From Vibrio aphrogenes (GTDB lineage: Bacteria; Pseudomonadota; Gammaproteobacteria; Enterobacterales; Vibrionaceae), in the NCBI RefSeq assembly GCF_002157735.2, contig NZ_AP018689.1:1178001-1242000 (forward strand): a stretch of 64,000 nucleotides of DNA. The letters run 5' to 3'. Positions 1 through 9,306 of the stretch are shown here, one piece after another (the stretch's first letter is position 1; each line of letters begins with the position of its first letter). The notes under the pieces were generated by a model. It did not search any database, was not told where the DNA came from, and was given only the letters and a program-made list of their open reading frames with translations. A program made the translations under genes and the position numbers.

Positions 1-293
1 ATATAAATACGAATAGCTTGTCCACATCGATAGCCAGTGATCTCTCGACCCCAAGTACAAAGTGCTCGACCTGCGATCATGACCGCTAAGCCAATAAAAG
101 AGCCGATGAGCTGGTGCTTATCGGTTTGTTCAATAATGACATTATGTAAGATAGACGCTAAAAATGCGGCTTGACCAAGTAAGAATAGTGTTGAAAGTAG
201 ACCTAAACCTATAGTGGCAAATAACCAAACTTTAGCCAGTTTACCTTGCTGTTTGAGCCACTTATTTAAATGACGTCGTTGTTGTTTATCCAT
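1..293 (-). CDS. cydD: Cysteine/glutathione ABC exporter CydD, N-terminal part
   Basis: Reading the minus strand from an ATG at 293 gives 97 codons that run off the window edge. The protein starts with a basic, Gln-rich segment followed by a long hydrophobic stretch (about residues 22-50), then a region ending in a WGREITGYRCGQAIRI-type sequence. This matches the first transmembrane helices of CydD, one half of the CydDC exporter that moves cysteine and glutathione to the periplasm and is needed to assemble cytochrome bd oxidase. An AAAAGAG Shine-Dalgarno lies just upstream. trxB lies upstream on the same strand, the neighbourhood known from E. coli (trxB, cydD, cydC). The ATPase domain is outside the window, so the call rests on the N-terminal similarity plus synteny. 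Confidence 0.85.
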   Translation of the reverse strand, partial: MDKQQRRHLNKWLKQQGKLAKVWLFATIGLGLLSTLFLLGQAAFLASILHNVIIEQTDKHQLIGSFIGLAVMIAGRALCTWGREITGYRCGQAIRIY

Positions 294-416
294 GTGACAC
301 TCTTTTCCATCTGGGGGATATAGGAGGTATGACACCTATGACCAACCAAAACAAACACCGGAATAAAGGAAATAAGCCGAGTGAAAGTGGCAGTGGTACG
401 ACTAAGTCGTTCTCAT

Positions 417-484
417 TTTATGCCTCAATATTATCAATGGGCCAATGTGCTACAAACGAGTTGGTGGCCATTGTGAGGCATAAA
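417..484. repeat. Inverted repeat between trxB and cydD
   Basis: Perfect 11-bp arms TTTATGCCTCA (417-427) and TGAGGCATAAA (474-484) enclose a second, imperfect complementary pair built around ATGGGCCA and TGGCCAT. The element sits between the end of trxB and the start of cydD. It has no T-run on either strand, so it is not a standard terminator. It could be a folded RNA element, an operator or a small mobile-element remnant. Confidence 0.5.
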
Positions 485-549
485 GCATATTGAATTTACT
501 ATGATTAAGCGGACAAAGGGTACAATATACCCTTCATCGTTTTAGCTTA

Positions 550-1539
<990 letters not shown>

Positions 1540-1693
1540 TCAATATATTGTGTCAGGATTGTAGGGAAAATGTCGCATTAAAGAAAGGAATAGATGAGGT
1601 ATGCACTCGAATTTCATTATAAAAATGTGAATCGTACAAAATAAACACGATTCAAGGATGAAAGAGAGTGATAAAAAGAGCAAAATTTATAAG

Positions 1694-1725
1694 AAAAACA
1701 AGCTCCCAAATGAGAGCTTGTTTTT
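1694..1725. terminator. Bidirectional Rho-independent terminator
   Basis: The stem AACAAGCTC / GAGCTTGTT has a short loop, with five A before and five T after it. On the minus strand it directly follows the stop codon of the DUF2797 gene and separates that gene from trxB. Confidence 0.85.
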
Positions 1726-1736
1726 ATATGGCGATG

Positions 1737-2576
1737 TTATTGAGGGTTAAAGGTCACTTCGTAAGAGGAAAACTTACGGATATTGATGACACCTGTATCT
1801 AGAATTAAATATTGCCCTTTAATTCCTTGCAGTTGGCCGGTGACCACTGGGTTTTTATCAAAGTTGTGCGACACGATTTTCGTTGGATGTTGCTCAACAG
1901 GATAAGCGATCGGGGTTATCTCATTGCCTAAAATCTCAACGGCATCTTCACCAAATTGAGCTTGAATATCGGCAATAGTCGCTTCAACTAATGGCAATAG
2001 CTTTTTAAACTGTTCCTCTAAAGCAAGGGGCTCTCCATCTTGTTTTAACAAGGTTCGCCAATTGGTTTTATCTGCAATATGTTTAGCCAGCTCCACTTCA
2101 ATTAAGCCAGAAATATAACGAGTTTTGACTTTGAAAATAGGCAGCCCTTGGGTCGCACCTTGATCTATCCAGCGAGTCGGTATTTGGCTGTGTCGAGTAA
2201 TGCCCACTTTTAGACTGGAAGTATTTGATAAATAAACATAATGATCAACCATACAATTGGCTTCACCCCATTCAGGCTCACGACAAGTGCCAGCATCGTA
2301 ATGGCAGGTTTCTGGTTTCATGATGCACATATCGCAACTGGCCAATTTCTTCATACAAACGAAGCAATGGCCTTGTGAATAGCTTTTTTTAGTCTTTTTA
2401 CCACACGATGAGCAGAAAATATTACCAGTATGAGCAAGGGAAATGGTTTGCCCTAGATAAGGATTTAAGGCGATACGATGCTCTCCAATTGGGAGAGAAT
2501 ATTGTACTGGCTGTTGAGCGTGGTCTGAAAGTTCAGAACAGAGTTTAGCCAGTGTTCCAGTGATGTTGCTTTCCAT
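1737..2576 (-). CDS. DUF2797 family protein, cysteine-rich
   Basis: A 279-residue protein of the DUF2797 family, which is common in Vibrio and related bacteria; its function is unknown to me. The N-terminal half holds a cysteine-rich, zinc-ribbon-like segment: CSSC at 55-58, then CFVC, CDMC and further Cys/His residues to about 110. The middle part (about residues 112-142) contains a HYVYL...LKVGITR...RWIDQGA pattern that recalls the core of GIY-YIG nucleases. That resemblance is inference from the motif only. The gene stands alone, divergent from the diguanylate cyclase downstream and closed by its own terminator. The start ATG at 2576 is the only reasonable one. Confidence 0.8.
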   Translation of the reverse strand: MESNITGTLAKLCSELSDHAQQPVQYSLPIGEHRIALNPYLGQTISLAHTGNIFCSSCGKKTKKSYSQGHCFVCMKKLASCDMCIMKPETCHYDAGTCREPEWGEANCMVDHYVYLSNTSSLKVGITRHSQIPTRWIDQGATQGLPIFKVKTRYISGLIEVELAKHIADKTNWRTLLKQDGEPLALEEQFKKLLPLVEATIADIQAQFGEDAVEILGNEITPIAYPVEQHPTKIVSHNFDKNPVVTGQLQGIKGQYLILDTGVINIRKFSSYEVTFNPQ

Positions 2577-2848
2577 GTGATTAACCTAATTATTGTATTT
2601 TTGTGTAGTTTATCGAAAAGTTGGAAATGTTAATACTAGAAAGGCGATCAGGATTCATTTTTGTAAAGTGAAATAAGAGGAAAATTATATTAACAGTTAC
2701 ATAATATTAATATCTTATTGCTTCAGAACAATTATTCGTAGTTTCAATATAAATCAATTGGTAAATGACAATGAAGGTGGGATAATAACATTAAAAATTT
2801 AATGGTTTATTTTTAATCGATAATAAACTTTGGTACTAAGGGTGAAAA

Positions 2849-4162
2849 GTGCAAAATAAAATATACATTAAAATTATCCTCATCTTGTTTGTGCTGAATG
2901 TAATGTTATCTGCATTTTATTTTACTGTGGGTCAAAATAAGACATTGGAAATAACACCACAAAAATACTCTTATAAAGTCGCAACCGATCAGGTAGTTAA
3001 TGGTAAAAGTACTGCATCATTAGTACTTAATCGAAATACAGCGATCATGGACTGTGAGTTGATTGACAGTGATTACCCATGGCGCTATTGCGAGATAACG
3101 ATTAATTTAACTGATGATGTTGAAAATGGACTAGACTTATCCAGCTTTGATCGCGTGTATTTGGATATAGATTATCAAGGGCCAAGTCATGCGACAGACA
3201 GAGTGCGATTCTATATTCGAAATTATGAGTCTGAGATCTTTAAACCCGAAGATGATAACACCTTAAAATATAATGGAATTGAATATCATCCAGGTGAAGG
3301 TTCTGGTGGGCAAGATATTAGTTTTACGAAGTTCCAAGTACTGACCTGGTGGCTATTTGATTATAATGTGCCAATTGAAAATGCAGGGGTCAATCTTGAT
3401 AATGTCTCTATGATTCAGATTGCGACTGATTCAGGTTCTGTATTGGGTAAACATACAATTAAAGTGAATAAAATTATTTTTAAAGGAACTTATTTATCTC
3501 AACGTTGGTTTGCTTATGGTTTACTTGCGATATGGATTAGTGCCGCATTAATCTTTTTATTTAATGAACTTTATCATTTACGTCGTCGAGCAGAAAAAAT
3601 ACACGCTCATGCTAAACAATTAGATCAACTAAATAGAGATCTTAATGACAAATATACTCAAGCGACTCATAAAGCCATGAAAGATGAATTAACCGGAGCG
3701 AGTAATCGATATGCAGTTCGTGATTGGCTAGATAATATTACTCGTCGTGTACGTTGGGGAAATGCAAAACTTGCGATGGTGTATTTGGATTTAGATCACT
3801 TTAAGGCGGTTAATGATAACTTTGGTCATATGGTGGGTGATTTAGTGCTAAAAGAGTTTGTGTGTTTAATCCAACAGCAATTACGTGGCAATGATCATTT
3901 AGTACGCTGGGGAGGCGAGGAGTTTATTGTTTTCTGTCCTAATTCGACTTTGGAAGGGGCAAGAAGTCTCGCGGAGCGTATCCGAGAACAAGTAGAAACG
4001 CATTCTTGGCCACAAATTGAACGTCTTACTTGTAGTTTTGGCGTGGTCGAAATGTTTCCTGGTGAAACGGTTAGGGAAATGACCGCCCGAGCTGATGAAG
4101 CCTTGTATAAAGCGAAAAAGAATGGCCGTAATCGGGTCGAAATTATGCGGAAGTTGGCGTAA
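2849..4162 (+). CDS. Membrane-bound diguanylate cyclase (GGDEF) with periplasmic sensor domain
   Basis: A 437-residue protein expected to make cyclic di-GMP. Membrane helices at about residues 5-25 and 219-238 enclose a periplasmic domain of about 190 residues with beta-rich, jelly-roll-like character. A short coiled coil (about 240-270) then leads to a GGDEF domain (275-435). The active-site signature is GGEEF at 355-359, an active variant. The inhibitory I-site RGND (346-349) sits exactly five residues before it, so product inhibition is expected. The start is GTG, supported by an AAGGGTG Shine-Dalgarno. The last 20 bp overlap the convergent sanA-like gene. The periplasmic ligand cannot be told from sequence. 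Confidence 0.92.
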   Translation: MQNKIYIKIILILFVLNVMLSAFYFTVGQNKTLEITPQKYSYKVATDQVVNGKSTASLVLNRNTAIMDCELIDSDYPWRYCEITINLTDDVENGLDLSSFDRVYLDIDYQGPSHATDRVRFYIRNYESEIFKPEDDNTLKYNGIEYHPGEGSGGQDISFTKFQVLTWWLFDYNVPIENAGVNLDNVSMIQIATDSGSVLGKHTIKVNKIIFKGTYLSQRWFAYGLLAIWISAALIFLFNELYHLRRRAEKIHAHAKQLDQLNRDLNDKYTQATHKAMKDELTGASNRYAVRDWLDNITRRVRWGNAKLAMVYLDLDHFKAVNDNFGHMVGDLVLKEFVCLIQQQLRGNDHLVRWGGEEFIVFCPNSTLEGARSLAERIREQVETHSWPQIERLTCSFGVVEMFPGETVREMTARADEALYKAKKNGRNRVEIMRKLA

Positions 4163-4865
4163 TGACTATTTCAGTTGGGCTTTCTTCATCAGTGAGAATC
4201 GGTTTTATCGGACCGAGAAACTTAGGTTGTGCATGTAGCACATAAAGATCCAAAAAGGCTTTAGTACGAGCAAAGACTTCGCGTATCCTGATGTTCAAGC
4301 CTGAGGTGTTTAGAGGGCCTGGGACCGCTAAGCATTGGGCGTTAATATGGTGATAACGGGCAATATACAAAGCGCGCTCACAATGGAAATCTTGGGTAAT
4401 AATGAGAAAATGATTTGCTAAAAAGATTTCTTTTGCCCGAATTATCGAATCTAAGGTTCTGAATCCGGCATAATCTAAATGGATATTTTGTTCTTGAATT
4501 CCCGCTTTTAATAAATCTCTTTTCATCGTCCATGGTTCATTGTAAGAACGATGGGCGTTGTCACCACTTAGTAGAAAAGAATGTACTTTCCCTTGTTTGT
4601 GTAACTCAATAGCGGCGTCAATTCGATGTGAATAATAGGTATTTAAAGTATGTCCAATATACTTACTGGTACCTAAAACAAGGCCAACCTCATAGTGGGG
4701 AACATTGGCAATATCATGATAAATAGACGATTGGGTTTGCCAACTGATCATCCGATCGATAAGGGCAATAGTGCAGGCGAAAAGCACCACTAACATCGAG
4801 AGTAACGTTAAGCTACGGACAAACCACTTGGTTATAGTTTGCTTTTTTTCTGGAGTCACAAGCAT
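4143..4865 (-). CDS. SanA/YdcF-type DUF218 membrane protein
   Basis: A 240-residue protein with one N-terminal membrane helix (about residues 15-38) and a DUF218 domain. Recognisable segments are VGLVLGTSKY near 61-70, SHRIDAAIELHKQGK, LLSGDN and ITQDFHCERALYIAR. It is most like SanA, an inner-membrane envelope-barrier protein linked in E. coli to vancomycin exclusion at high temperature. The enzymatic activity of the domain is not firmly known. Its 3' end overlaps the convergent diguanylate cyclase gene by 20 bp, so the two transcripts are antisense to each other there. The start ATG is at 4865. Confidence 0.85.
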   Translation of the reverse strand: MLVTPEKKQTITKWFVRSLTLLSMLVVLFACTIALIDRMISWQTQSSIYHDIANVPHYEVGLVLGTSKYIGHTLNTYYSHRIDAAIELHKQGKVHSFLLSGDNAHRSYNEPWTMKRDLLKAGIQEQNIHLDYAGFRTLDSIIRAKEIFLANHFLIITQDFHCERALYIARYHHINAQCLAVPGPLNTSGLNIRIREVFARTKAFLDLYVLHAQPKFLGPIKPILTDEESPTEIVITPTSA

Positions 4866-5053
4866 ACAACGGAACTTAATGTTGCCAGTTCAAATGGCTA
4901 GATGAGTGTAGCGTGTGAGCCCGATGCAAAAAAACAGAGAGAATGGCTATTCCGTTATGCATATTTTTTCCTAAATTCTTGAACAAGAGAACTGAGCCAC
5001 AGTAGGTTCAGGCTTAGGGATGATGATAACAGCCTAATCAAGGAGTGAAAAAT

Positions 5054-5090
5054 AAAAAAAGCCCACTTTGGGTAAATATTAAAGTGGGCT
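5054..5090 (-). terminator. Rho-independent terminator of maeA
   Basis: On the minus strand the 10-bp stem AGCCCACTTT / AAAGTGGGCT is followed by a run of seven T. It lies about 70 bases past the maeA stop codon. Confidence 0.88.
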
Positions 5091-5160
5091 GACATTATGC
5101 TTTCATAACCGGTTGTCATTTAAACGATTTAAAGACAATCCGTTATCAATAACTGTGAGG

Positions 5161-6849
5161 TTAGAAGGCGGTACGTTTATAACGGCGATATTCTGGCTGC
5201 CAGAAACTGCTGTCAATGGCCGCTTCAATAGCCTCATCGGTAATCGATAAAGCCACACCTTGCTCTATAGCCTTTTTAGCGACTGCAAAGGCGATTTTTT
5301 TCGAAACCGAATGGATTTCTTCTAATGGTGGCAGTAGCGCACCTTTGCCTTTTAATGATAGCGGTGAACAAGTCGCTAAGGCACGGCTTGACTCCATCAG
5401 CATTTCGTCGGTGACTCGAGAGGCCGACACCGCCAATACACCTAAACCAATACCAGGGAAGATATAGCTATTGTTACACTGAGCAATAGGGTAATCCTTG
5501 CCTTCGTATTTCACTGGTGCAAATGGGCTACCGGTTGCAATGAGTGCTTTACCTTGTGTCCATTGGAAAATATCTTGTGGCGTACCTTCAACACGGCTGG
5601 TTGGGTTCGATAATGGGAAAATGATTGGACGCTCACAATGAGCATGCATCGTCTCAATCACTTCTTGGCTAAATAAGCCCGGAACGCCAGATACACCAAT
5701 TAATACTGTTGGCTTGGCATTACGCATTACATCTAGTAATGAATAACCTTGTTCATCACCTTCCCATCCTTCTAAGTTTGCATCGTCTTGTACTAACTTT
5801 TGCTGGAAGTCGAGTAAGTTTTTCATGCCTTGTTGCAGTAGACCCCAACGGTCAACCATATAAACTTGAGAGCGAGCTTGTTTATCCGTTAAGCCTTCCG
5901 ATACCATTTGAGCGATGATCGCTTCCGCAATACCGCAACCTGCAGAGCCTGCTCCGACAAAGGTAATTCGTTGATCAGATAGTTTACTTTTTGCCGCGTG
6001 ACAAGCGGCAATTAAAGAACCTACCGTCACAGCGGCAGTGCCTTGAATATCATCATTAAAACAGCAAACTTTGTCTTTATAACGCTCAAGTAATGGCATG
6101 GCATTTTTTTGAGCAAAGTCTTCGAATTGAATAAGTGCGTCAGGCCAACGACGTTTTATCGCTTGCATAAAGTCATCAACAAACTTGTCGTATTCAGCAC
6201 CGGTAATTCGAGGATGACGCCAGCCCATATACATAGGATCAGCTAAGCGTTGCGGGTTGTTAGTACCGACATCCAAAACAATAGGTAAAGTGTAAGCTGG
6301 GCTAATACCACCACAAGCGGTATAAAGAGAGAGTTTACCAATTGGAATGCCCATGCCGCCAATCCCTTGGTCGCCAAGCCCTAAGATACGTTCACCGTCT
6401 GTCACCACGATAACTTTTACGTTTTGGCTGGTGGCATTGTTTACCAAATCGTCGATACGATCTCGGTTGGGGTATGAGATAAATAATCCTCGGCCACGAC
6501 GATAAATATTTGAGAAGTTTTCACAAGCAGCACCAACCGTTGGTGTATAAATGATCGGCATCATTTCTGAGATGTGATTTTGCACTAAGCGATAAAATAA
6601 GGTTTCGTTAGTATCTTGGATATTGCGTAGATAAATATGCTTATCCATATCGCTTTCGAACGCTTTATATTGTAGATAAGCGCGTTCAACTTGCTCTTGA
6701 ATGGTTTCTGTGGCTTCTGGGAGCAAGCCTTCGAGGTTGAATTCTTTTCTTTCTTCAAAGGTAAAACCGCTGCCTTTATTAAGCAGTGGGGTTGCCATCA
6801 GAACAGGACCAGCATAAGTAATGTATAGGGGACGTTTATCGTTATTCAT
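5161..6849 (-). CDS. maeA: NAD-dependent malic enzyme
   Basis: Oxidatively decarboxylates malate to pyruvate with NAD+, a cytoplasmic link between the TCA cycle and gluconeogenic or acetyl-CoA precursors. The 562-residue reading shows the catalytic Tyr in YTPTVG (101-106), the catalytic Lys region GKLSLY (near 172), the metal-binding NDDIQGTA segment (266-267 are the Asp pair) and a GAGSAG dinucleotide fold at 299-304. The frame is open to 6897, but ATG at 6849 gives a start like E. coli MaeA (565 residues) and has an AAAGAG Shine-Dalgarno; the upstream extension is Phe-rich and unlike the family. The gene is monocistronic, with its own terminator. Confidence 0.95.
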   Translation of the reverse strand: MNNDKRPLYITYAGPVLMATPLLNKGSGFTFEERKEFNLEGLLPEATETIQEQVERAYLQYKAFESDMDKHIYLRNIQDTNETLFYRLVQNHISEMMPIIYTPTVGAACENFSNIYRRGRGLFISYPNRDRIDDLVNNATSQNVKVIVVTDGERILGLGDQGIGGMGIPIGKLSLYTACGGISPAYTLPIVLDVGTNNPQRLADPMYMGWRHPRITGAEYDKFVDDFMQAIKRRWPDALIQFEDFAQKNAMPLLERYKDKVCCFNDDIQGTAAVTVGSLIAACHAAKSKLSDQRITFVGAGSAGCGIAEAIIAQMVSEGLTDKQARSQVYMVDRWGLLQQGMKNLLDFQQKLVQDDANLEGWEGDEQGYSLLDVMRNAKPTVLIGVSGVPGLFSQEVIETMHAHCERPIIFPLSNPTSRVEGTPQDIFQWTQGKALIATGSPFAPVKYEGKDYPIAQCNNSYIFPGIGLGVLAVSASRVTDEMLMESSRALATCSPLSLKGKGALLPPLEEIHSVSKKIAFAVAKKAIEQGVALSITDEAIEAAIDSSFWQPEYRRYKRTAF

Positions 6850-7161
6850 GAGCAGACTCTTTTTCAATGCGCAAAATGAGAAAAACACAAATTCCATTGT
6901 ATTGCTTTTAATAATAAAAGTCTTATTGAGATTGTAAACAATCTTTCTTGAATGTTTGACCTTGGCGCACAGAAAAAGACAGTCTTAAAGCGTAATAAAA
7001 TATCCGCTGTTAGAGGCTTATTGAAGTATTGTTTTAATATAAAGAGATTATATTCTAATCATTCGGTATAAAATTAGCGTATTGTATCGATACAATTTTT
7101 TTAATTTTTGTATACATCCATTGTTCTTTTTGCGTTGTTGATCGATTTTCTACTAGGTTTC
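6850..7161. promoter_or_regulatory. maeA upstream region with two palindromes
   Basis: This 312-base AT-rich gap lies between the end of the trmK-like gene and maeA. It holds GATTGT-AA-ACAATC at 6930-6943 and a perfect 16-bp palindrome ATTGTATCGATACAAT at 7081-7096, followed 12 bases later by TTTGTATACA-type sequence. Such TGTA...TACA palindromes are typical of dimeric repressors, for example GntR types. No regulator is identified and no promoter hexamers are certain. Confidence 0.4.
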
Positions 7162-7866
7162 TTAATGATTAGGTACTAGCTGAACCTCTGAATAATGGGT
7201 TAACGCTTGTTGTGCTTCGATTGGTGAGCTCAATAACATACGTTGATAGTGTTTGAGCGTGTTATTGAGATACTGGCGAGCAATCTTAGCCTGTGCTGCA
7301 TCATTGGCGTGCCATAATTGACTACCCACGGGATGGATCGGTTGTGCTTGAGGAGTTGAGGAAGGTTGAGAAACCCATAAAACTTCATAATAACGGCCTT
7401 TATCTTCAATTAAATGTTCGTGTTGTAGACTCATATTCATTTCAATGAGTGTTCGACGAAGTAAAAATTGTTGATAAACCGGGCACAGTAAGAAATCCAT
7501 TTCAAGATGCGTAAACTTGCTCTGCAAGGCGATGACCATTTCTGTCATTAAATCGCCGCCAACGCCAGCAATGATCACTAATTGTTTTCCTTGGTATTGG
7601 TTAAGAGGGATTTGAGTGACATCTAAGCAATAAGTCGACCATTGTGATTCAGCGTCAGCAAAAAAGTGGGTTAAACGTTGCTGAACGGTCTCCATTAACG
7701 TTGGCACAATATCGACAAAGTGAATGTGAGGCGCTGCATTACGTTGCAGTAAGCTGGCCCCCAAAAAGCCATGATCACAACAGCAATCCCAAATGTGTTG
7801 ATAGTGGTTTGGAATAAGACGGTCAAGATATTGTAAACGTCTGCTAAGTTTCACAGCTTTTCTCAC
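7162..7866 (-). CDS. trmK: TrmK-family tRNA (adenine-22-N1)-methyltransferase
   Basis: A 234-residue SAM-dependent methyltransferase of the TrmK/YqfN family, which methylates A22 in the D-loop of tRNA. Family hallmarks are KLSRRLQYLDRLIP at the N-terminus, the SAM-binding CCCDHGFLGASLL (about residues 28-40), and IIAGVGGDLMTEMV in the middle. The C-terminal YYEVLWV segment is also typical. The start is read as GTG at 7866, with only a weak Shine-Dalgarno; a GTG twelve bases further in is an alternative. The gene is divergent from the GFA protein. Family membership is clear; the exact tRNA target is inferred from characterised homologues. Confidence 0.85.
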   Translation of the reverse strand: MRKAVKLSRRLQYLDRLIPNHYQHIWDCCCDHGFLGASLLQRNAAPHIHFVDIVPTLMETVQQRLTHFFADAESQWSTYCLDVTQIPLNQYQGKQLVIIAGVGGDLMTEMVIALQSKFTHLEMDFLLCPVYQQFLLRRTLIEMNMSLQHEHLIEDKGRYYEVLWVSQPSSTPQAQPIHPVGSQLWHANDAAQAKIARQYLNNTLKHYQRMLLSSPIEAQQALTHYSEVQLVPNH

Positions 7867-7956
7867 TTTTAAACGGTATGGTGAATCAAGAACGGTGTAT
7901 TAATGCCATACTCATGTACGGTTAACGAGCGGCATTATAAGACGGATACGAAGATT

Positions 7957-8352
7957 ATGATCAAAAAAGTTGCTGATACGGATATTTTGCTCAAGCATAA
8001 AGCCAGTTGCCATTGTGGAATGGTCGAATTGGAATTGACCCTGCCTAATGGTATTGAAAATCCACGACGTTGCGATTGTTCATTTTGTCGACGACGAGGT
8101 GCGATTGCAGCCTCTGTTAAGCGAGAGAATTTAAAAGTAATAAAAGGTGATAAAGCATTACGGCAATATCAATTTAATACTCATGCAGCAAAGCATTATT
8201 TTTGCTCACAATGTGGTATTTACACTCATCATCAAAGGCGTTCTAACCCGACAGAATATGGCTACAATGTTGGGTGTTTAGAAGGGGTAAATCCTTTTGA
8301 CTTAGGGGATATTGAAACCAGCGATGGTATCAATCATCCGAGTGATCGTTAG
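7957..8352 (+). CDS. GFA-family zinc protein (glutathione-dependent formaldehyde-activating-like)
   Basis: A 131-residue protein with the full zinc ligand pattern of the GFA/CENP-V family: C18-x-C20, C39-x-C41-x2-C44 and C83-x2-C86. Named after the enzyme that joins glutathione to formaldehyde, most members have no proven substrate. The frame is open from 7903, but the ATG at 7957 places the first CxC at the usual distance from the start; the Shine-Dalgarno at either start is weak. It may be translated with the SIMPL gene 38 bases downstream. Confidence 0.85.
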   Translation: MIKKVADTDILLKHKASCHCGMVELELTLPNGIENPRRCDCSFCRRRGAIAASVKRENLKVIKGDKALRQYQFNTHAAKHYFCSQCGIYTHHQRRSNPTEYGYNVGCLEGVNPFDLGDIETSDGINHPSDR

Positions 8353-8390
8353 TCACACTCCGGAATGATATAACTTGATAGGATCAGAAT

Positions 8391-9119
8391 ATGTTAAAAA
8401 ATCAATCTCAAAAATGGTTACCTGCCTTATTGTTAGGCGCGTTTCTATGTCTAGGATTAATAGTACTTGGCTTCCAATTGTCATCGGCTGCCATTAGTTA
8501 TAAGCAATTAGATCGAAGTGTGACGGTAAAAGGGTTAGCAGAAAAAGAAGTGGCGGCTGATGTTGTCATTTGGCCAATTCAATTTACTTTAGCGAGTAAT
8601 GATTTACAGGATTTATACCGTCAAGTCGATCGCAATACCGAGAAAATAAAAGCCTTCTTATTATTAAAAGGGGTGGCACCTGAAGAAATCAGCTTTAGTG
8701 CACCCAATATTGTGGATAAATCTGCGCAGCAATGGGGAGACAGCTCTCGCGCTGAATTTCGTTATTCTGCACAGCAAAATGTGACGGTGTATTCTCATAA
8801 GGTCGATGTGATACGTAACGTGATGGCTGAAATGTCGGAGTTGGGTAAAGAAGGGATTGTTTTAAGTGCTGATGGCTATGCCACGCAACCAGAATATATT
8901 TATACCCAGCTCAACGAGATTAAACCACTCATGGTTGAAGAAGCCACCAAAAATGCTCGGGTGGTGGCGGAAAAATTTGCCAAAGATTCTGCCAGTCAAC
9001 TCGGCAAAATAAAGCAAGCTTCACAAGGGCAATTTACTATTTTGCCAAGAGATAAAAATACGCCATATATTAAGAAAGTCCGTGTAGTTTCTACCGTGCA
9101 GTATTATTTGTCTGATTGA
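8391..9119 (+). CDS. SIMPL-domain (DUF541) periplasmic protein
   Basis: A 242-residue protein with an N-terminal membrane anchor or uncleaved signal (about residues 10-32), followed by a SIMPL/DUF541 domain. Visible family features are the opening SVTVKGLAEKEVAADVV and the C-terminal pattern of alternating beta segments and long helix (ATKNARVVAEKFAKDSA). SIMPL proteins are envelope proteins; some bind partner enzymes or resist oxidative stress, but the role here is unknown. A GGATCAG Shine-Dalgarno precedes the ATG. The stop codon lies inside the first unit of a 15-bp tandem repeat. Confidence 0.85.
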   Translation: MLKNQSQKWLPALLLGAFLCLGLIVLGFQLSSAAISYKQLDRSVTVKGLAEKEVAADVVIWPIQFTLASNDLQDLYRQVDRNTEKIKAFLLLKGVAPEEISFSAPNIVDKSAQQWGDSSRAEFRYSAQQNVTVYSHKVDVIRNVMAEMSELGKEGIVLSADGYATQPEYIYTQLNEIKPLMVEEATKNARVVAEKFAKDSASQLGKIKQASQGQFTILPRDKNTPYIKKVRVVSTVQYYLSD

Positions 9120-9175
9120 TAGGGGCTCAGTTGATAGGGATTTAGTTGATAGAGATTTAGTTGATAAGGGCTTAG
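9116..9175 (+). repeat. 15-bp tandem repeat, four units, overlapping a stop codon
   Basis: Four consecutive units (9116-9130, 9131-9145, 9146-9160, 9161-9175) follow the pattern TTGATAGGGATTTAG with a few substitutions. The first unit contains the TGA stop of the SIMPL gene, so the repeat copies the gene's end into its 3' untranslated region. Confidence 0.9.
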
Positions 9176-9213
9176 CCTTTAATTTGAATGCTATTTACTA
9201 ACATACGACCCAT

Positions 9214-9246
9214 AAAAAGACTATGCCCAGCTAGGTTGGGCATAGT
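9214..9246 (-). terminator. Rho-independent terminator of the aldose dehydrogenase gene
   Basis: The 10-bp stem ACTATGCCCA / TGGGCATAGT is followed on the minus strand by TCTTTTTA. It sits about 60 bases past the dehydrogenase stop. It may also stop plus-strand transcripts weakly. Confidence 0.8.
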
Positions 9247-9306
9247 GCTCTTAATTTACCGAATTTATTTTCCCAAGGAGACGTTATACTAAGAAGCACG
9301 TTGCGC

